Shown here: positions 8,862 to 17,217 of the stretch, in pieces | Layout of the letters: each line of letters starts with the position of its first letter | How positions within the stretch are numbered: the stretch's first letter is position 1 | Origin: Chitinophagales bacterium 65-1 | Lineage (GTDB): Bacteria > Bacteroidota > Bacteroidia > Chitinophagales > Chitinophagaceae | Assembly (NCBI GenBank): GCA_002050465.1 | Contig: MWYX01000051.1 | Span: 1 to 56,780, forward strand | Reading direction: 5' to 3' | Length of the DNA: 56,780 bases | The notes under the pieces: model-generated | What the model saw: the letters and a program-made list of their open reading frames with translations, nothing else | Database searches by the model: none | Told to the model about the DNA's origin: nothing | Program-made: the position numbers and the translations under genes

Positions 8862-8973
8862 TAACCGGTTTTAAAAGTACTTAACTGCACAGTACTGTTG
8901 CAGGCTTATCTTCTCATTGTTTACATTGATTTATTCTTCCTATTTCTTAGCTTAGTATTTAAAAAAATATGTT

Positions 8974-9422
8974 ATGAAGAATTTATTTAATACTCTGGAA
9001 AATCAGGAGGTAATAGATAGAATAAACAAGTTATCTTCTGATGCCAAACCGCTGTGGGGTAAGATGACAGTTGCGCAAATGCTGGCACATTCTCAAACAA
9101 CAATAGAAGTAGCACTGGGGCAAAGAAAATTAAAAGGCGGATTAATTGCCTGGTTATTTGGCAGGATGGCAAAAAAGAAATTAATGCAGGAAGGGCCATT
9201 TAAAAAAAATCTACCCACTGCTCCAAGCTTTATAGTGAAAGATGAAAGAAATTTTGAAGAAGAAAAAAACAGGCTTATAGATTTAGTTACGCATTTGGAG
9301 GAAATAATCCTGAGGAAATTGCAAAAAGACCGCATCCCTTTTTTGGTAAGCTTACTCCCGATGAATGGAATATACTTCAATGGAAACACCTTGACCATCA
9401 CCTGACACAATTTGGTGTTTAA
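8974..9422 (+). pseudogene. DUF1569-family protein with a frameshift near 9294
   Basis: DUF1569 proteins are DinB-like four-helix proteins of unknown function. The first frame gives a good N-terminus (LWGKMTVAQMLAHSQ at about 27-41) as far as LIDLVTH. There it drifts into a non-family tail ending at 9405. The next frame carries the expected family C-terminus, HPFFGKLTPDEWN and then KHLDHHLTQFGV, ending at a stop at 9420-9422. Adding one T to the run at 9294-9296 would restore a continuous 149-residue protein. This is either a real loss-of-function mutation or a sequencing or assembly error. Confidence 0.8.
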
Positions 9423-9483
9423 CCCCATTTATTTTCATTTGTGTTTACAGTTATCAAAACAATTAACTGTTGCTTCGGTTTAT

Positions 9484-9491
9484 TACCTTTG
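9484..9491 (+). promoter_or_regulatory. Promoter -7 element of the thiolase gene
   Basis: TACCTTTG followed by C is the commonest Bacteroidota -7 form. It ends 38 nt before the thiolase ATG. No -33 TTTG at standard spacing. Confidence 0.6.
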
Positions 9492-9529
9492 CCTGGCATT
9501 GTAATGCCATTGGTTAATTCAAAATTATT

Positions 9530-10717
9530 ATGACGAAAAAAGAAGTTTATATTATTTCTGCAGTTCGTACACCACTGGGAAGTTTTGGAGGAGCTTTAAA
9601 AGATATTCCTTCTACTAAACTTGGTGCAATTGCTATAAAAGGCGCAATAGAAAAAGCCGGTATTGACGCAGGTATTATCCAGGATGTATTGATGGGATGC
9701 GTATTACAGGCAAATTTAGGGCAGGCACCTGCCCGACAGGCTTCAATGCTGGCCGGGCTTCCCGCCAACGTAAACTGTACAACGATTAATAAAGTATGTG
9801 CCAGTGGAATGAAAGCAATTATGAATGGGGCTCAAAGTATAATGTTAGGTGACGCAGATGTAGTTGTTGCAGGTGGTATGGAAAACATGAGCCAGGTCCC
9901 TTTTTATTCTCCTTCAACACGATGGGGAAATAAGTATGGAAATGCTCAATTAGTAGATGGGCTTGCAAAAGATGGGCTAACAGATGTTTATAAAGATTAT
10001 TCCATGGGTAATGCAGCAGAATTTTGTGCAAAGGAATGTAACATAAGTAGGGAAGCACAGGACGAATTTGCCATAGAAAGTTACAAGCGCAGTCAGGCAG
10101 CGGTTAATGATGGAAAATTTAAAGAAGAGATAGTAGGAGTTGAAATTCCACAGCGTAAAGGTGGTCCAATTTTAATGTTGAAAGATGAGGAACCTTTCAA
10201 CGTAAAGTTTGATAAGTTTCCTGAATTAAAATCAGCTTTTGAAAAAGGTGGCAGTGTAACAGCAGCCAATGCAAGCACCATGAATGATGGCGCTGCAGCA
10301 GTAGTTTTAATGAGCAAAGAAAAAGCGGATGAATTGGGATTAAAGCCAATCGCTAAAATTGTAAGCTATGCAGATGCAGAGCAGGCTCCTGAATGGTTTA
10401 CTACAACTCCATCAATAGCTTTACCAAGAGCAATTGAAAAAGCAGGATTAAAAATGGAGGACATTGAATATGCAGAATTGAATGAAGCATTTAGTGTTGT
10501 TGGAATTGTGAACGCACAAAAAATGAATCTCGATCTTAAAAAAGTAAATGTAAATGGTGGAGCAGTTTCATTGGGACATCCTTTAGGCTGCAGCGGAGCC
10601 CGCATAATTGTTACATTAATAAATGTGTTAAAGCAAAATAATGCAAAAATTGGCGCTGCGGCAATTTGTAATGGCGGTGGTGGAGCAAGTGCTATGGTAA
10701 TTGAGAACTTAAATTAA
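9530..10717 (+). CDS. atoB: Acetyl-CoA C-acetyltransferase (thiolase)
   Basis: Condenses two acetyl-CoA to acetoacetyl-CoA or runs the reverse, thiolytic reaction. The 395-residue protein has the three catalytic sites: nucleophile Cys90 in NKVCASGMKA, His350 in GHPLGCSGAR, and Cys380 in CNGGGGAS. The length fits the biosynthetic class better than the longer fatty-acid beta-oxidation thiolases, although a role in branched-chain or fatty-acid breakdown cannot be excluded. A thioredoxin-like gene begins 21 bp downstream and may be cotranscribed. Confidence 0.93.
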   Translation: MTKKEVYIISAVRTPLGSFGGALKDIPSTKLGAIAIKGAIEKAGIDAGIIQDVLMGCVLQANLGQAPARQASMLAGLPANVNCTTINKVCASGMKAIMNGAQSIMLGDADVVVAGGMENMSQVPFYSPSTRWGNKYGNAQLVDGLAKDGLTDVYKDYSMGNAAEFCAKECNISREAQDEFAIESYKRSQAAVNDGKFKEEIVGVEIPQRKGGPILMLKDEEPFNVKFDKFPELKSAFEKGGSVTAANASTMNDGAAAVVLMSKEKADELGLKPIAKIVSYADAEQAPEWFTTTPSIALPRAIEKAGLKMEDIEYAELNEAFSVVGIVNAQKMNLDLKKVNVNGGAVSLGHPLGCSGARIIVTLINVLKQNNAKIGAAAICNGGGGASAMVIENLN

Positions 10718-10738
10718 TATCAATCTTATAATTTCAAC

Positions 10739-11830
10739 ATGGAAAAATTTTTATTATTTATTTCTTTCGGTTTTTTTGTTTCATTGATATCAAAAGCCGC
10801 AGATTCAACTTTTACGATCAATGGCAAATTCAATAAAGTAAAAAGCGGGCTTGTATATTTATATATTGGCGGAAATAAATCTGATTCTTCAAAAATTGTA
10901 AACGGAAAATTTTCTTTTAAAGGGAATGTACAAACGCCATCTTCTGCTTTGTTAGATTTAAAAGATGGCAAACAGGATTATTTCCGTTTTTACTTAGAGC
11001 CTGGAAAGATTATAATTACCGGATCTGGAGATTCTTTAGGTCTTCTAACAATAAAAGGCTCTCCTGTGAATGATGATAATCTTGTATTAAAGCGAAGATT
11101 AGAACCAATTAGTAAATGGGAAGAAACTGCCGGCAAACTTTATAATGAAGCAAACAAACAAAAAAATAAAGCTGTTACTGATAGTCTTGAAGGAGTATTT
11201 GATAATATATTAAAAGAAAAGAGAAAAGTAGTTGCTCAATATGTAAAAGATTATCCCAACTCCATGCGGAGTGCCATAGCCATCACAGAAAATTTTGGTT
11301 ACTATGCTGAAGCGGAAGAAGTTGAGCCTTTATACAACGCACTTAGCAATGATCTTAAAAATAGTACCAAAGGAATTGCCATTAAAAATATGATAGAAGT
11401 TTATAAAACTGTGGCTATAGGAAAAGTTCCACCTGATTTTACTCAAACAACTCCTGATGGAAAAAACATTAGTCTTTCATCTTTAAAAGGCAAATATGTA
11501 TTGGTTGATTTTTGGGCAAGCTGGTGTGGACCTTGTCGCAGGGAGAATCCAAATATTGTAAAAAACTTTCATCAATATAAAGACAAAGGCTTTGATATTT
11601 TTGGCGTTTCATACGACACAAAAAAACCTAATTGGGAAAAAGCTATTAAAGATGATGGCCTCGAATGGAAACAGGTTTCTGATCTTCAGGGTTGGAAAAA
11701 TTCAACCTCCGCTTTATACGGCATCAAAGCAATACCTACCAATTTCCTGTTAGATAAAGAGGGAAAGATCATCGCAAAAAATATCTTTGGTAAAAAGCTT
11801 ACTCAAAAATTATCAGAAATAATTCAATAA
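10739..11830 (+). CDS. TlpA-like thiol-disulfide oxidoreductase with DUF4369 N-terminus
   Basis: Exported thioredoxin-fold protein of the kind abundant in Bacteroidota. A signal peptide covers about the first 20 residues. A beta-rich N-terminal domain (about 22-115, DUF4369-like, with FRFYLEPGKIIITGSGD) and a helical linker follow. The C-terminal AhpC/TSA-thioredoxin domain begins near 228. The redox motif CGPC is at 263-266 within DFWASWCGPCRRE, and the cis-Pro is in GIKAIPTNFLLD. It probably reduces or isomerises envelope disulfides. It lies 21 bp after the thiolase gene, without an obvious promoter of its own. Confidence 0.88.
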   Translation: MEKFLLFISFGFFVSLISKAADSTFTINGKFNKVKSGLVYLYIGGNKSDSSKIVNGKFSFKGNVQTPSSALLDLKDGKQDYFRFYLEPGKIIITGSGDSLGLLTIKGSPVNDDNLVLKRRLEPISKWEETAGKLYNEANKQKNKAVTDSLEGVFDNILKEKRKVVAQYVKDYPNSMRSAIAITENFGYYAEAEEVEPLYNALSNDLKNSTKGIAIKNMIEVYKTVAIGKVPPDFTQTTPDGKNISLSSLKGKYVLVDFWASWCGPCRRENPNIVKNFHQYKDKGFDIFGVSYDTKKPNWEKAIKDDGLEWKQVSDLQGWKNSTSALYGIKAIPTNFLLDKEGKIIAKNIFGKKLTQKLSEIIQ

Positions 11831-11889
11831 TAAATGAAAAAAACTTGCTGCTAATTTTTCAAAACTTCAAATCATTATTTACTTGCAAG

Positions 11890-11920
11890 TCTCCCTTTTA
11901 GGGAGATTTAGAGGGTTTTT
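11890..11920 (+). terminator. Terminator-like hairpin after the TlpA-like gene
   Basis: TCTCCC (11890-11895) pairs with GGGAGA (11901-11906) around TTTTA. An ATTTAGAGGG stretch and a run of six T follow. The T-run is 8 nt away from the stem, so termination may instead use a CCCT/AGGG pairing. The sequence also resembles a dispersed repeat. Confidence 0.4.
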
Positions 11921-11924
11921 TCTT

Positions 11925-11956
11925 TTTGCTTATATCATTGTTAACCAATAATTTTG
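11925..11956 (+). promoter_or_regulatory. Promoter of pdhB
   Basis: A -33 TTTG at 11925-11928 and a -7 TAATTTTG at 11949-11956 are separated by exactly 20 nt, the Bacteroidota spacing. The predicted transcription start is near 11963, 33 nt before the ATG. Confidence 0.75.
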
Positions 11957-11963
11957 CCCCTCT

Positions 11964-11980
11964 CCAAAGAAGCTCTTTGG
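11964..11980 (+). repeat. Perfect inverted repeat in the pdhB leader
   Basis: CCAAAGA (11964-11970) and TCTTTGG (11974-11980) flank AGC. The predicted pdhB mRNA would begin with this hairpin, which ends 15 nt before the start codon. Neighbouring CCCCTCTCC and GGACAAATTT resemble, in reverse orientation, the repeat at 39524-39592. Confidence 0.5.
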
Positions 11981-11995
11981 ACAAATTTCTAAATT

Positions 11996-12979
11996 ATGAG
12001 ACAAATTGCATTTCGGGAAGCATTACGTGAAGCAATGAATGAAGAAATGAGGCGTGATGAAAAGGTTTTTTTAATGGGAGAAGAAGTTGCAGATTACAAT
12101 GGTGCTTACAAAGTAAGCCAGGGAATGCTTGAAGAATTTGGTGAAAGAAGGGTAATAGATACGCCTATTTCTGAACTTGGATTTACCGCAATTGCTGTGG
12201 GTGCTGCACAAAATGGCCTGCGTCCTATTGTAGAATTCATGACCTGGAACTTCGCTAATCTTGCCTTAGATCAAATTTTAAATACTGCTTCTAAAATGCT
12301 GGCAATGAGCGGAGGACAGGTCGGTTGTCCGATTGTTTTTAGGGCCCCGGGCGGTAGTGCCGGACAATTAGGAGCACAACATTCCACCGCCTATGAAGCG
12401 ATGTATGCCAATATTCCGGGGCTCAAAGTAATCTCCGTAAGTAATCCTTATGACGGTAAGGGTTTACTAAAGAGCGCTATTCGTGATGATGATCCGGTTA
12501 TTTTTATGGAGAGCGAAGTGATGTATGGAGAAAAGGGTGATGTTCCGGAAGAGGAGTATTTAATTCCCATTGGAAAAGCAAAAGTGGTAAGAGAAGGGAG
12601 TGATGTAACGATTGTTTCATTCAATAAAATGATGAAGGTGGCTTTAGGTGCTGCTGATGAATTACAAAAGGAAAATATAAGCGCAGAAGTAATTGATCTA
12701 AGAACCATACGCCCTATGGATTGGGAAACTATATTAAATTCAGTCAAAAAAACAAACCGGTTGGTTATTGTTGAAGAGCAGTGGCCCTTTGCATCCGTTT
12801 CTTCTGAAATAACTTATAAAATACAAAAAGAAGGTTTTGATTATTTGGATGCTCCTATCCGCAGGATAACCTCTACCGATACGCCTATGCATTACGCACC
12901 TAATCTTGTGGCTGCTTATTTGCCGGATGTTCCAAGAACGGTAAGCCTGGTTAAAGAAGTGATGTACCTTAATAAATAA
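11996..12979 (+). CDS. pdhB: Pyruvate dehydrogenase E1 component, beta subunit
   Basis: Beta subunit of the thiamine-diphosphate-dependent E1 enzyme, which decarboxylates pyruvate in the acetyl-CoA-forming complex. The 327-residue length, the start (FREALREAMNEEM), the cofactor-region EFMTWNFANLALDQILNTASK near 81-101 and the transketolase C-terminal domain (VIDLRTIRPMDWETI) all fit PdhB. The alpha subunit and E2 are not next to it. A solo pdhB is common in this group. A branched-chain 2-oxoacid E1 beta subunit is the alternative, but the sequence matches the pyruvate type better. It has its own strong promoter. Confidence 0.9.
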   Translation: MRQIAFREALREAMNEEMRRDEKVFLMGEEVADYNGAYKVSQGMLEEFGERRVIDTPISELGFTAIAVGAAQNGLRPIVEFMTWNFANLALDQILNTASKMLAMSGGQVGCPIVFRAPGGSAGQLGAQHSTAYEAMYANIPGLKVISVSNPYDGKGLLKSAIRDDDPVIFMESEVMYGEKGDVPEEEYLIPIGKAKVVREGSDVTIVSFNKMMKVALGAADELQKENISAEVIDLRTIRPMDWETILNSVKKTNRLVIVEEQWPFASVSSEITYKIQKEGFDYLDAPIRRITSTDTPMHYAPNLVAAYLPDVPRTVSLVKEVMYLNK

Positions 12980-13058
12980 AAAGCATCCTTTTATTTTATT
13001 CTCAATTTTTAGGGGCCAACTCTCTGTTATGATAATTCTATCCTGATTTAGAATTGAT

Positions 13059-13066
13059 TATTTTTG
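13059..13066 (+). promoter_or_regulatory. Promoter -7 element of the response regulator gene
   Basis: TATTTTTG fits TAnnTTTG and ends 19 nt before the ATG at 13086. No TTG at the right distance upstream. Confidence 0.5.
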
Positions 13067-13085
13067 ACTTGTTCAAGTATTAAAC

Positions 13086-14249
13086 ATGGCAAATATTTTA
13101 ATTATAGATGATGAAAAAAGCATCCGTAAAACCTTAACTGAAATACTTAGTTATGAGGGCTATAAAATTGATGAGGCAGGGGATGGGGAGGAGGGATTAA
13201 AAAAATTCAGGGAAAAGAATTTTGATCTTGTTTTGTGTGATATTAAAATGCCTAAGCTGGATGGTATAGAATTTCTTGAAAAAGCTAAACAAATAAATGG
13301 TGATATTCCTGTTATAATAATCAGCGGGCATGGAAATATTGAAACTGCAGTGGAAGCCGTTAAGAAAGGCGCTTACGATTACATTGCCAAGCCTCCTGAT
13401 CTTAACCGGATGCTTATCACACTTCGCAATGCAATGGATAAAACATCTCTGGTTGCAGAAACAAAGGTTTTAAAACGAAGAGTAAATAAAACTCAGGAGA
13501 TAATTGGAGAATCTGCACCTATAAAAAAAATTAAAGATACCATTGATAAGATCGCTCCAACAGAGGCACGGGTTTTAATAACGGGTGATAATGGCGTGGG
13601 GAAAGAATTAGTGGCAAAATGGATCCATGATAAAAGCAACCGTTCTTCAGGGCCTATGATTGAAGTTAATTGCGCTGCTATTCCGGGAGAATTGATCGAG
13701 AGCGAATTGTTTGGACACGAGAAGGGCTCATTTACATCCGCAGTAAAACAGCGAATAGGCAAGTTTGAGCAGGCTAATGGGGGTACTTTATTCCTGGATG
13801 AGATTGGCGATATGAGTATTAATGCCCAGGCTAAAGTTTTAAGGGCTTTACAGGAAGCGAAAATAACAAGAGTTGGGGCTGATAAAGATATAACCGTTGA
13901 TGTAAGAGTAATTGCTGCAACAAATAAAGATTTACTAAAAGAAGTAGAAGAAAAAAAATTCCGGCTGGACCTTTATCACAGGCTGGGTGTTATAATTATG
14001 CATGTCCCCTCTTTAAATGACAGACTAGGCGATATTCCGCTGCTTGTTGATAAATTTTTAGAAGATATAGCAAGTGAGTACGGACAGCCTAAAAAATCAA
14101 TAGAAAAAAATGCAACCGAATCCCTGCAAAAACACAACTGGAGCGGCAATATTCGTGAGTTGAGGAATGTTGTTGAACGCCTCATCATCCTTTCCGGTAA
14201 AACAATCACCGCTGATGATGTAGAAAATTATGTACTGCCAAGAAAATAA
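13086..14249 (+). CDS. Sigma-54-type (NtrC-like) response regulator without a DNA-binding domain
   Basis: A receiver domain (1-115, phospho-acceptor Asp52, conserved Lys102) is joined to an AAA+ domain (about 138-375). Walker A GDNGVGKE is at 167-174 and Walker B GGTLFLDE at 232-239. The sigma-54 contact loop, normally GAFTGA, reads GSFTSA at 214-219. The protein stops at 387 with TADDVENYVLPRK, so the Fis-type helix-turn-helix of classical NtrC proteins is missing. No histidine kinase gene is adjacent. It may act without specific DNA binding or not act on sigma-54 in the usual way; this is inference. Confidence 0.88.
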   Translation: MANILIIDDEKSIRKTLTEILSYEGYKIDEAGDGEEGLKKFREKNFDLVLCDIKMPKLDGIEFLEKAKQINGDIPVIIISGHGNIETAVEAVKKGAYDYIAKPPDLNRMLITLRNAMDKTSLVAETKVLKRRVNKTQEIIGESAPIKKIKDTIDKIAPTEARVLITGDNGVGKELVAKWIHDKSNRSSGPMIEVNCAAIPGELIESELFGHEKGSFTSAVKQRIGKFEQANGGTLFLDEIGDMSINAQAKVLRALQEAKITRVGADKDITVDVRVIAATNKDLLKEVEEKKFRLDLYHRLGVIIMHVPSLNDRLGDIPLLVDKFLEDIASEYGQPKKSIEKNATESLQKHNWSGNIRELRNVVERLIILSGKTITADDVENYVLPRK

Positions 14250-14250
14250 T

Positions 14251-14335
14251 AACAAGTCATTCATCAATAGTCATTAAGTCATTAATTAAATTTTCCCTTA
14301 TTGACTTACTGAATAATAACTTAATGACTTTTTAA
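14251..14335. repeat. AGTCATTAA-type intergenic repeat with inverted arms
   Basis: The gap after the response regulator is made of variants of GTCATTAA. AAGTCATTAA (14276-14285) is perfectly complementary to TTAATGACTT (14321-14330), which is followed by a short T-run, so the gap can fold as a long-looped hairpin. A related element lies at 17218-17274. Confidence 0.6.
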
Positions 14336-14336
14336 T

Positions 14337-14996
14337 ATGAAACACATTTATTGCATAAGCGGGTTAGGGGCGGATGAAAAAATGTTTTCTAAAGTTCAGT
14401 TTCCACAACACGAAATACATTTTATCAAATGGATATTACCAGAAAAAAATGAGAGTATTGATGCATACGCTCAAAGATTAACCAAACAAATCCATCATCA
14501 AAATCCAATTCTCATCGGTTTATCTTTTGGGGGAATAATGTGTATTGAGATAGCAAGACAAATAGAAACGGATTTAGTCATAATCATTTCAAGCATTAAA
14601 TCAGGCAATGAAATGCCTTTATGGATGAGGCTTTCAGGAAAATTAAAGCTTAACAGGCTTTTCCCCATGCGATCATATAAAATAACCCGTCCATTTCAGG
14701 ACTACAACCTGGGGATAACCACTAAAGAAGAACGGGAAATGGTTTATGACTATAGAAAAAATATAAATACGGTATATTCTAACTGGGCAGTGAACGCCAT
14801 CTTAAACTGGGAAAATAAATCAGCGCCGAAAAAGCTCTACCATATTCATGGCGACATGGACAGAATATTCTCTATAAAAAAAATTAAACCTGATTATACA
14901 ATTCATAAAGGAGGACATTTAATGATATTGAATAAAAGTGATGAAGTAAATCAATGCATCAACTCCATTCTTAAAGCAAACAATAGCGAAAGGTGA
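14337..14996 (+). CDS. Alpha/beta-hydrolase-fold protein
   Basis: A 219-residue cytoplasmic protein with the alpha/beta-hydrolase arrangement. The oxyanion-region start is ISGLGADEKMF, the nucleophile elbow GLSFGG has Ser63, the acid is probably Asp175 in HGDMDRIF, and His194 is in KGGHLMI. The lid region (about 95-160) is short and basic. No signal peptide. The substrate is unknown; small esterase or thioesterase roles are possible. It follows an inverted-repeat gap after the response regulator and is probably independent of it. Confidence 0.8.
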   Translation: MKHIYCISGLGADEKMFSKVQFPQHEIHFIKWILPEKNESIDAYAQRLTKQIHHQNPILIGLSFGGIMCIEIARQIETDLVIIISSIKSGNEMPLWMRLSGKLKLNRLFPMRSYKITRPFQDYNLGITTKEEREMVYDYRKNINTVYSNWAVNAILNWENKSAPKKLYHIHGDMDRIFSIKKIKPDYTIHKGGHLMILNKSDEVNQCINSILKANNSER

Positions 14997-15074
14997 AAGA
15001 GTGAAATGAGAAAAGGCGAAAATCGTTCGGTAAATTTTTTCATGTTTGCCGTTTCATAATTAACATTAGTTTAT

Positions 15075-15116
15075 AAATCCCATTAATCCATTAATCTCAT
15101 AAATCAAGGTTCAGAC
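15075..15116 (+). repeat. Dispersed intergenic repeat, family A (no nested palindrome)
   Basis: AAATCCCATTAATCC, then ATTAATCTCATAAATCA and GGTTCAGAC. The same order of blocks recurs upstream of smc and hutH and downstream of hutH. Here ATAAATCA and GGTTCAGAC are almost joined, so this looks like the uninterrupted form. A possible degenerate hairpin of GTGAAA/TTTCAT blocks lies just before it (14997-15056). Confidence 0.65.
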
Positions 15117-15128
15117 TTTTTAATACAC

Positions 15129-15136
15129 TACATTTG
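15129..15136 (+). promoter_or_regulatory. Promoter -7 element of lepB
   Basis: TACATTTG fits TAnnTTTG and ends 20 nt before the preferred ATG at 15157. It directly follows the family A repeat. Confidence 0.55.
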
Positions 15137-15156
15137 TCCGCACTAAAACTTTGTAC

Positions 15157-16686
15157 ATGAGTATAGGTTTCCTCTTATTTATTATTGCGTTAATTTCCTC
15201 TCTGGTTGGCTTGTATGGCATGTTTCAGAAGGCAGGTATTGCTGGCTGGAAAGCATTTATACCATTTTATAACACGTGGTGCATGGTAGAAAAAATGCGC
15301 CTGAAAAAAATCTGGTTCTTCCTTCAGTTTATTCCCATTGTAGGATTTTTTATTATTATCTGGATACTCATAAAATTTGTAGAACATTTTGGCAGGTTCT
15401 CTGTTCTTGCTCATGCTGCAACAGTATTTATCCCATTTATTTATTTTCCATACTTAGGTTTTTCAAAAAATGAAAGATATGCCGGCACGGTAGTGGTAAA
15501 AAATTATAAAAAATCTGCAGCAAGAGAATGGATTGATGCCGCGGTATTTGCAATAGTAGCAGCAACCCTCATTCGTACATTTGTATTTGAAGCATATACT
15601 ATTCCTACACCATCAATGGAAAAAACTTTGCTGGTAAACGATTTTCTGTTTGTAAGTAAATTTAGCTATGGACCCAGAATTCCCAATACCCCCATTGCAA
15701 TGCCATTTGTACATCATACAATTCCCGGCTTAAATACAAAATCGTATGTGGAATGGATTCATATTCCTTATACCCGATGGTTTGCCAGCCCCATAAAAAG
15801 AAATGATGTTGTTGTATTTAATTTCCCCGTAAATGATACATTAATAAATGATGAGGAAAACTTTGGATCAAGAGTAACGTACTATGAAGCAATAAGGCAA
15901 CGCATGGCAGCTGAAAATATTAGCTATGATGAAGCAAGAACAAGAATATGGGATACTTATGGAGAAAACATCATTGTAAGGCCGGTCGACAAAAGAGAAA
16001 ATTTCATTAAACGTTGCGTTGCTGTTGCCGGGGATACATTACAGGTAAGGGGAAGCGTGGTGTATATAAATGGCAGAACAGCTGGAATTCCAAAAGATCA
16101 TGAAAGAAACTATATTGTTACTACTGACGGTTCTTTTCTTAATGAAGAGGAAATTGCAGAATTTGGAATACATACTGACCCCATGCTTAATGAATTTGTA
16201 AATACAGGGCCTGGTACTTATTCTATTAATATGACAGAGGCGGAAAAACAAAAATTGTCTAAATTATCAAACATAAAAAATATTGTTCCGGCTCCTTATC
16301 CACCGGAAGCCCAATTGTATCCATATTATACAATCGAAAGGCAATGGACGGTTGATAATTATGGGCCAGTATGGATCCCTAAAAAAGGTGCGACTATATC
16401 TCTTACACCTGATAATGTTATCCGCTACAAACGCAGCATAAGTGTTTATGAAGGCAATACATTTGAAGAAAGAGATGGTAAATATTTCATTAATGGAAAA
16501 GAATCAACTTCCTATACTTTTAAAATGGATTATTTCTGGATGATGGGTGATAACAGGCATAATTCGCTTGACAGCCGGTTTTGGGGATTTGTTCCTGAAG
16601 ATCATATTGTAGGTAAAGCCACTTTAATATGGTTTAGCTGGGAAAAGGGACCAAGGTGGAGCCGCCTGTTTAGAACAATTAAATAA
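15157..16686 (+). CDS. lepB: Signal peptidase I, long form
   Basis: Membrane-bound serine protease that removes signal peptides from exported proteins. The N-terminus has hydrophobic segments near 1-20, 47-70 and 78-95, plus one just before the catalytic domain. The catalytic Ser is Ser153 in PTPSMEKTL and the general base is Lys285 in FIKRCVAVAGD. The last family box, MMGDNRHNSLDSRFWGFVP, is near the C-terminus. About 130 residues separate Ser and Lys, far more than in E. coli LepB, and a second insertion (about 315-440) follows. The 509-aa length is typical of Bacteroidota. The ATG at 15157 is chosen over a TTG at 15151. Confidence 0.94.
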   Translation: MSIGFLLFIIALISSLVGLYGMFQKAGIAGWKAFIPFYNTWCMVEKMRLKKIWFFLQFIPIVGFFIIIWILIKFVEHFGRFSVLAHAATVFIPFIYFPYLGFSKNERYAGTVVVKNYKKSAAREWIDAAVFAIVAATLIRTFVFEAYTIPTPSMEKTLLVNDFLFVSKFSYGPRIPNTPIAMPFVHHTIPGLNTKSYVEWIHIPYTRWFASPIKRNDVVVFNFPVNDTLINDEENFGSRVTYYEAIRQRMAAENISYDEARTRIWDTYGENIIVRPVDKRENFIKRCVAVAGDTLQVRGSVVYINGRTAGIPKDHERNYIVTTDGSFLNEEEIAEFGIHTDPMLNEFVNTGPGTYSINMTEAEKQKLSKLSNIKNIVPAPYPPEAQLYPYYTIERQWTVDNYGPVWIPKKGATISLTPDNVIRYKRSISVYEGNTFEERDGKYFINGKESTSYTFKMDYFWMMGDNRHNSLDSRFWGFVPEDHIVGKATLIWFSWEKGPRWSRLFRTIK

Positions 16687-16722
16687 TGTGCTAATTTGTA
16701 TATGCTGATGTGCTGATTTATA
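16687..16722 (+). repeat. Dispersed intergenic repeat, family B
   Basis: The lepB-cdd gap consists of TGTGCTAATTTG, ATGCTGATGTGCTGATTTA and similar blocks. The same blocks recur at 24135-24246 and 51469-51570, where they face each other as inverted arms. Here only one orientation is seen. Confidence 0.5.
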
Positions 16723-16731
16723 ATTGGATAA

Positions 16732-17217
16732 ATGAAAAAAGAAGAACTAAAGTTTACAATAGAAGTGTACGATTCAAGTGATGAATTAAAAGAGGAGGAT
16801 GCTTTTCTTTTAAGCGAGGCCCGTTCGGTAACACAGTTTGCATATGCCCCTTATTCAAATTTCCAGGTAGGTGCTGTAGCTAAGTTAGTAAACGGGGAAA
16901 TGGTTTCGGGTACTAACCAGGAAAACGCTTCGTATCCTGCGGGTATTTGTGCAGAAAGAAGTTTGCTTTCTGCTGCTGCATCAAATCATCCCGGCGTTGC
17001 TATTGAAACAATGGCCATTACATACAATAATTTAAAAGGAGAGAGCAATACACCCGTTAGCCCCTGCGGTATTTGCAGACAATCTCTCAGTGAGTTTCAA
17101 AACCGCTTTAAAAAACCAATCCGGATTATTTTAAGTGGATTGAAAGGTAAGGTGCAGATAATTGATAATGCCGGATACTTACTGCCTTTGGCTTTCACTT
17201 CTGAGGATCTTAAGTAG
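16732..17217 (+). CDS. cdd: Cytidine deaminase
   Basis: Zinc enzyme that deaminates cytidine and deoxycytidine in pyrimidine salvage. The 161-residue protein has the substrate-binding APYSNFQVGA block at about 39-48, the first zinc and catalytic site CAERSL (Glu acts as proton shuttle), and the second zinc site PCGICRQ. The order and spacing fit the homotetrameric form. The N-terminus (about 25 residues) is more charged than usual. It begins 45 bp after lepB without a recognisable promoter and ends at an inverted-repeat element. Confidence 0.94.
   Translation: MKKEELKFTIEVYDSSDELKEEDAFLLSEARSVTQFAYAPYSNFQVGAVAKLVNGEMVSGTNQENASYPAGICAERSLLSAAASNHPGVAIETMAITYNNLKGESNTPVSPCGICRQSLSEFQNRFKKPIRIILSGLKGKVQIIDNAGYLLPLAFTSEDLK

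Noticed and set aside
15100-15120. GGTTCAGAC motifs resembling the T-arm of tRNA genes
   Set aside because: No acceptor, D or anticodon arms can be drawn around any copy, and the motif recurs as part of a dispersed repeat.
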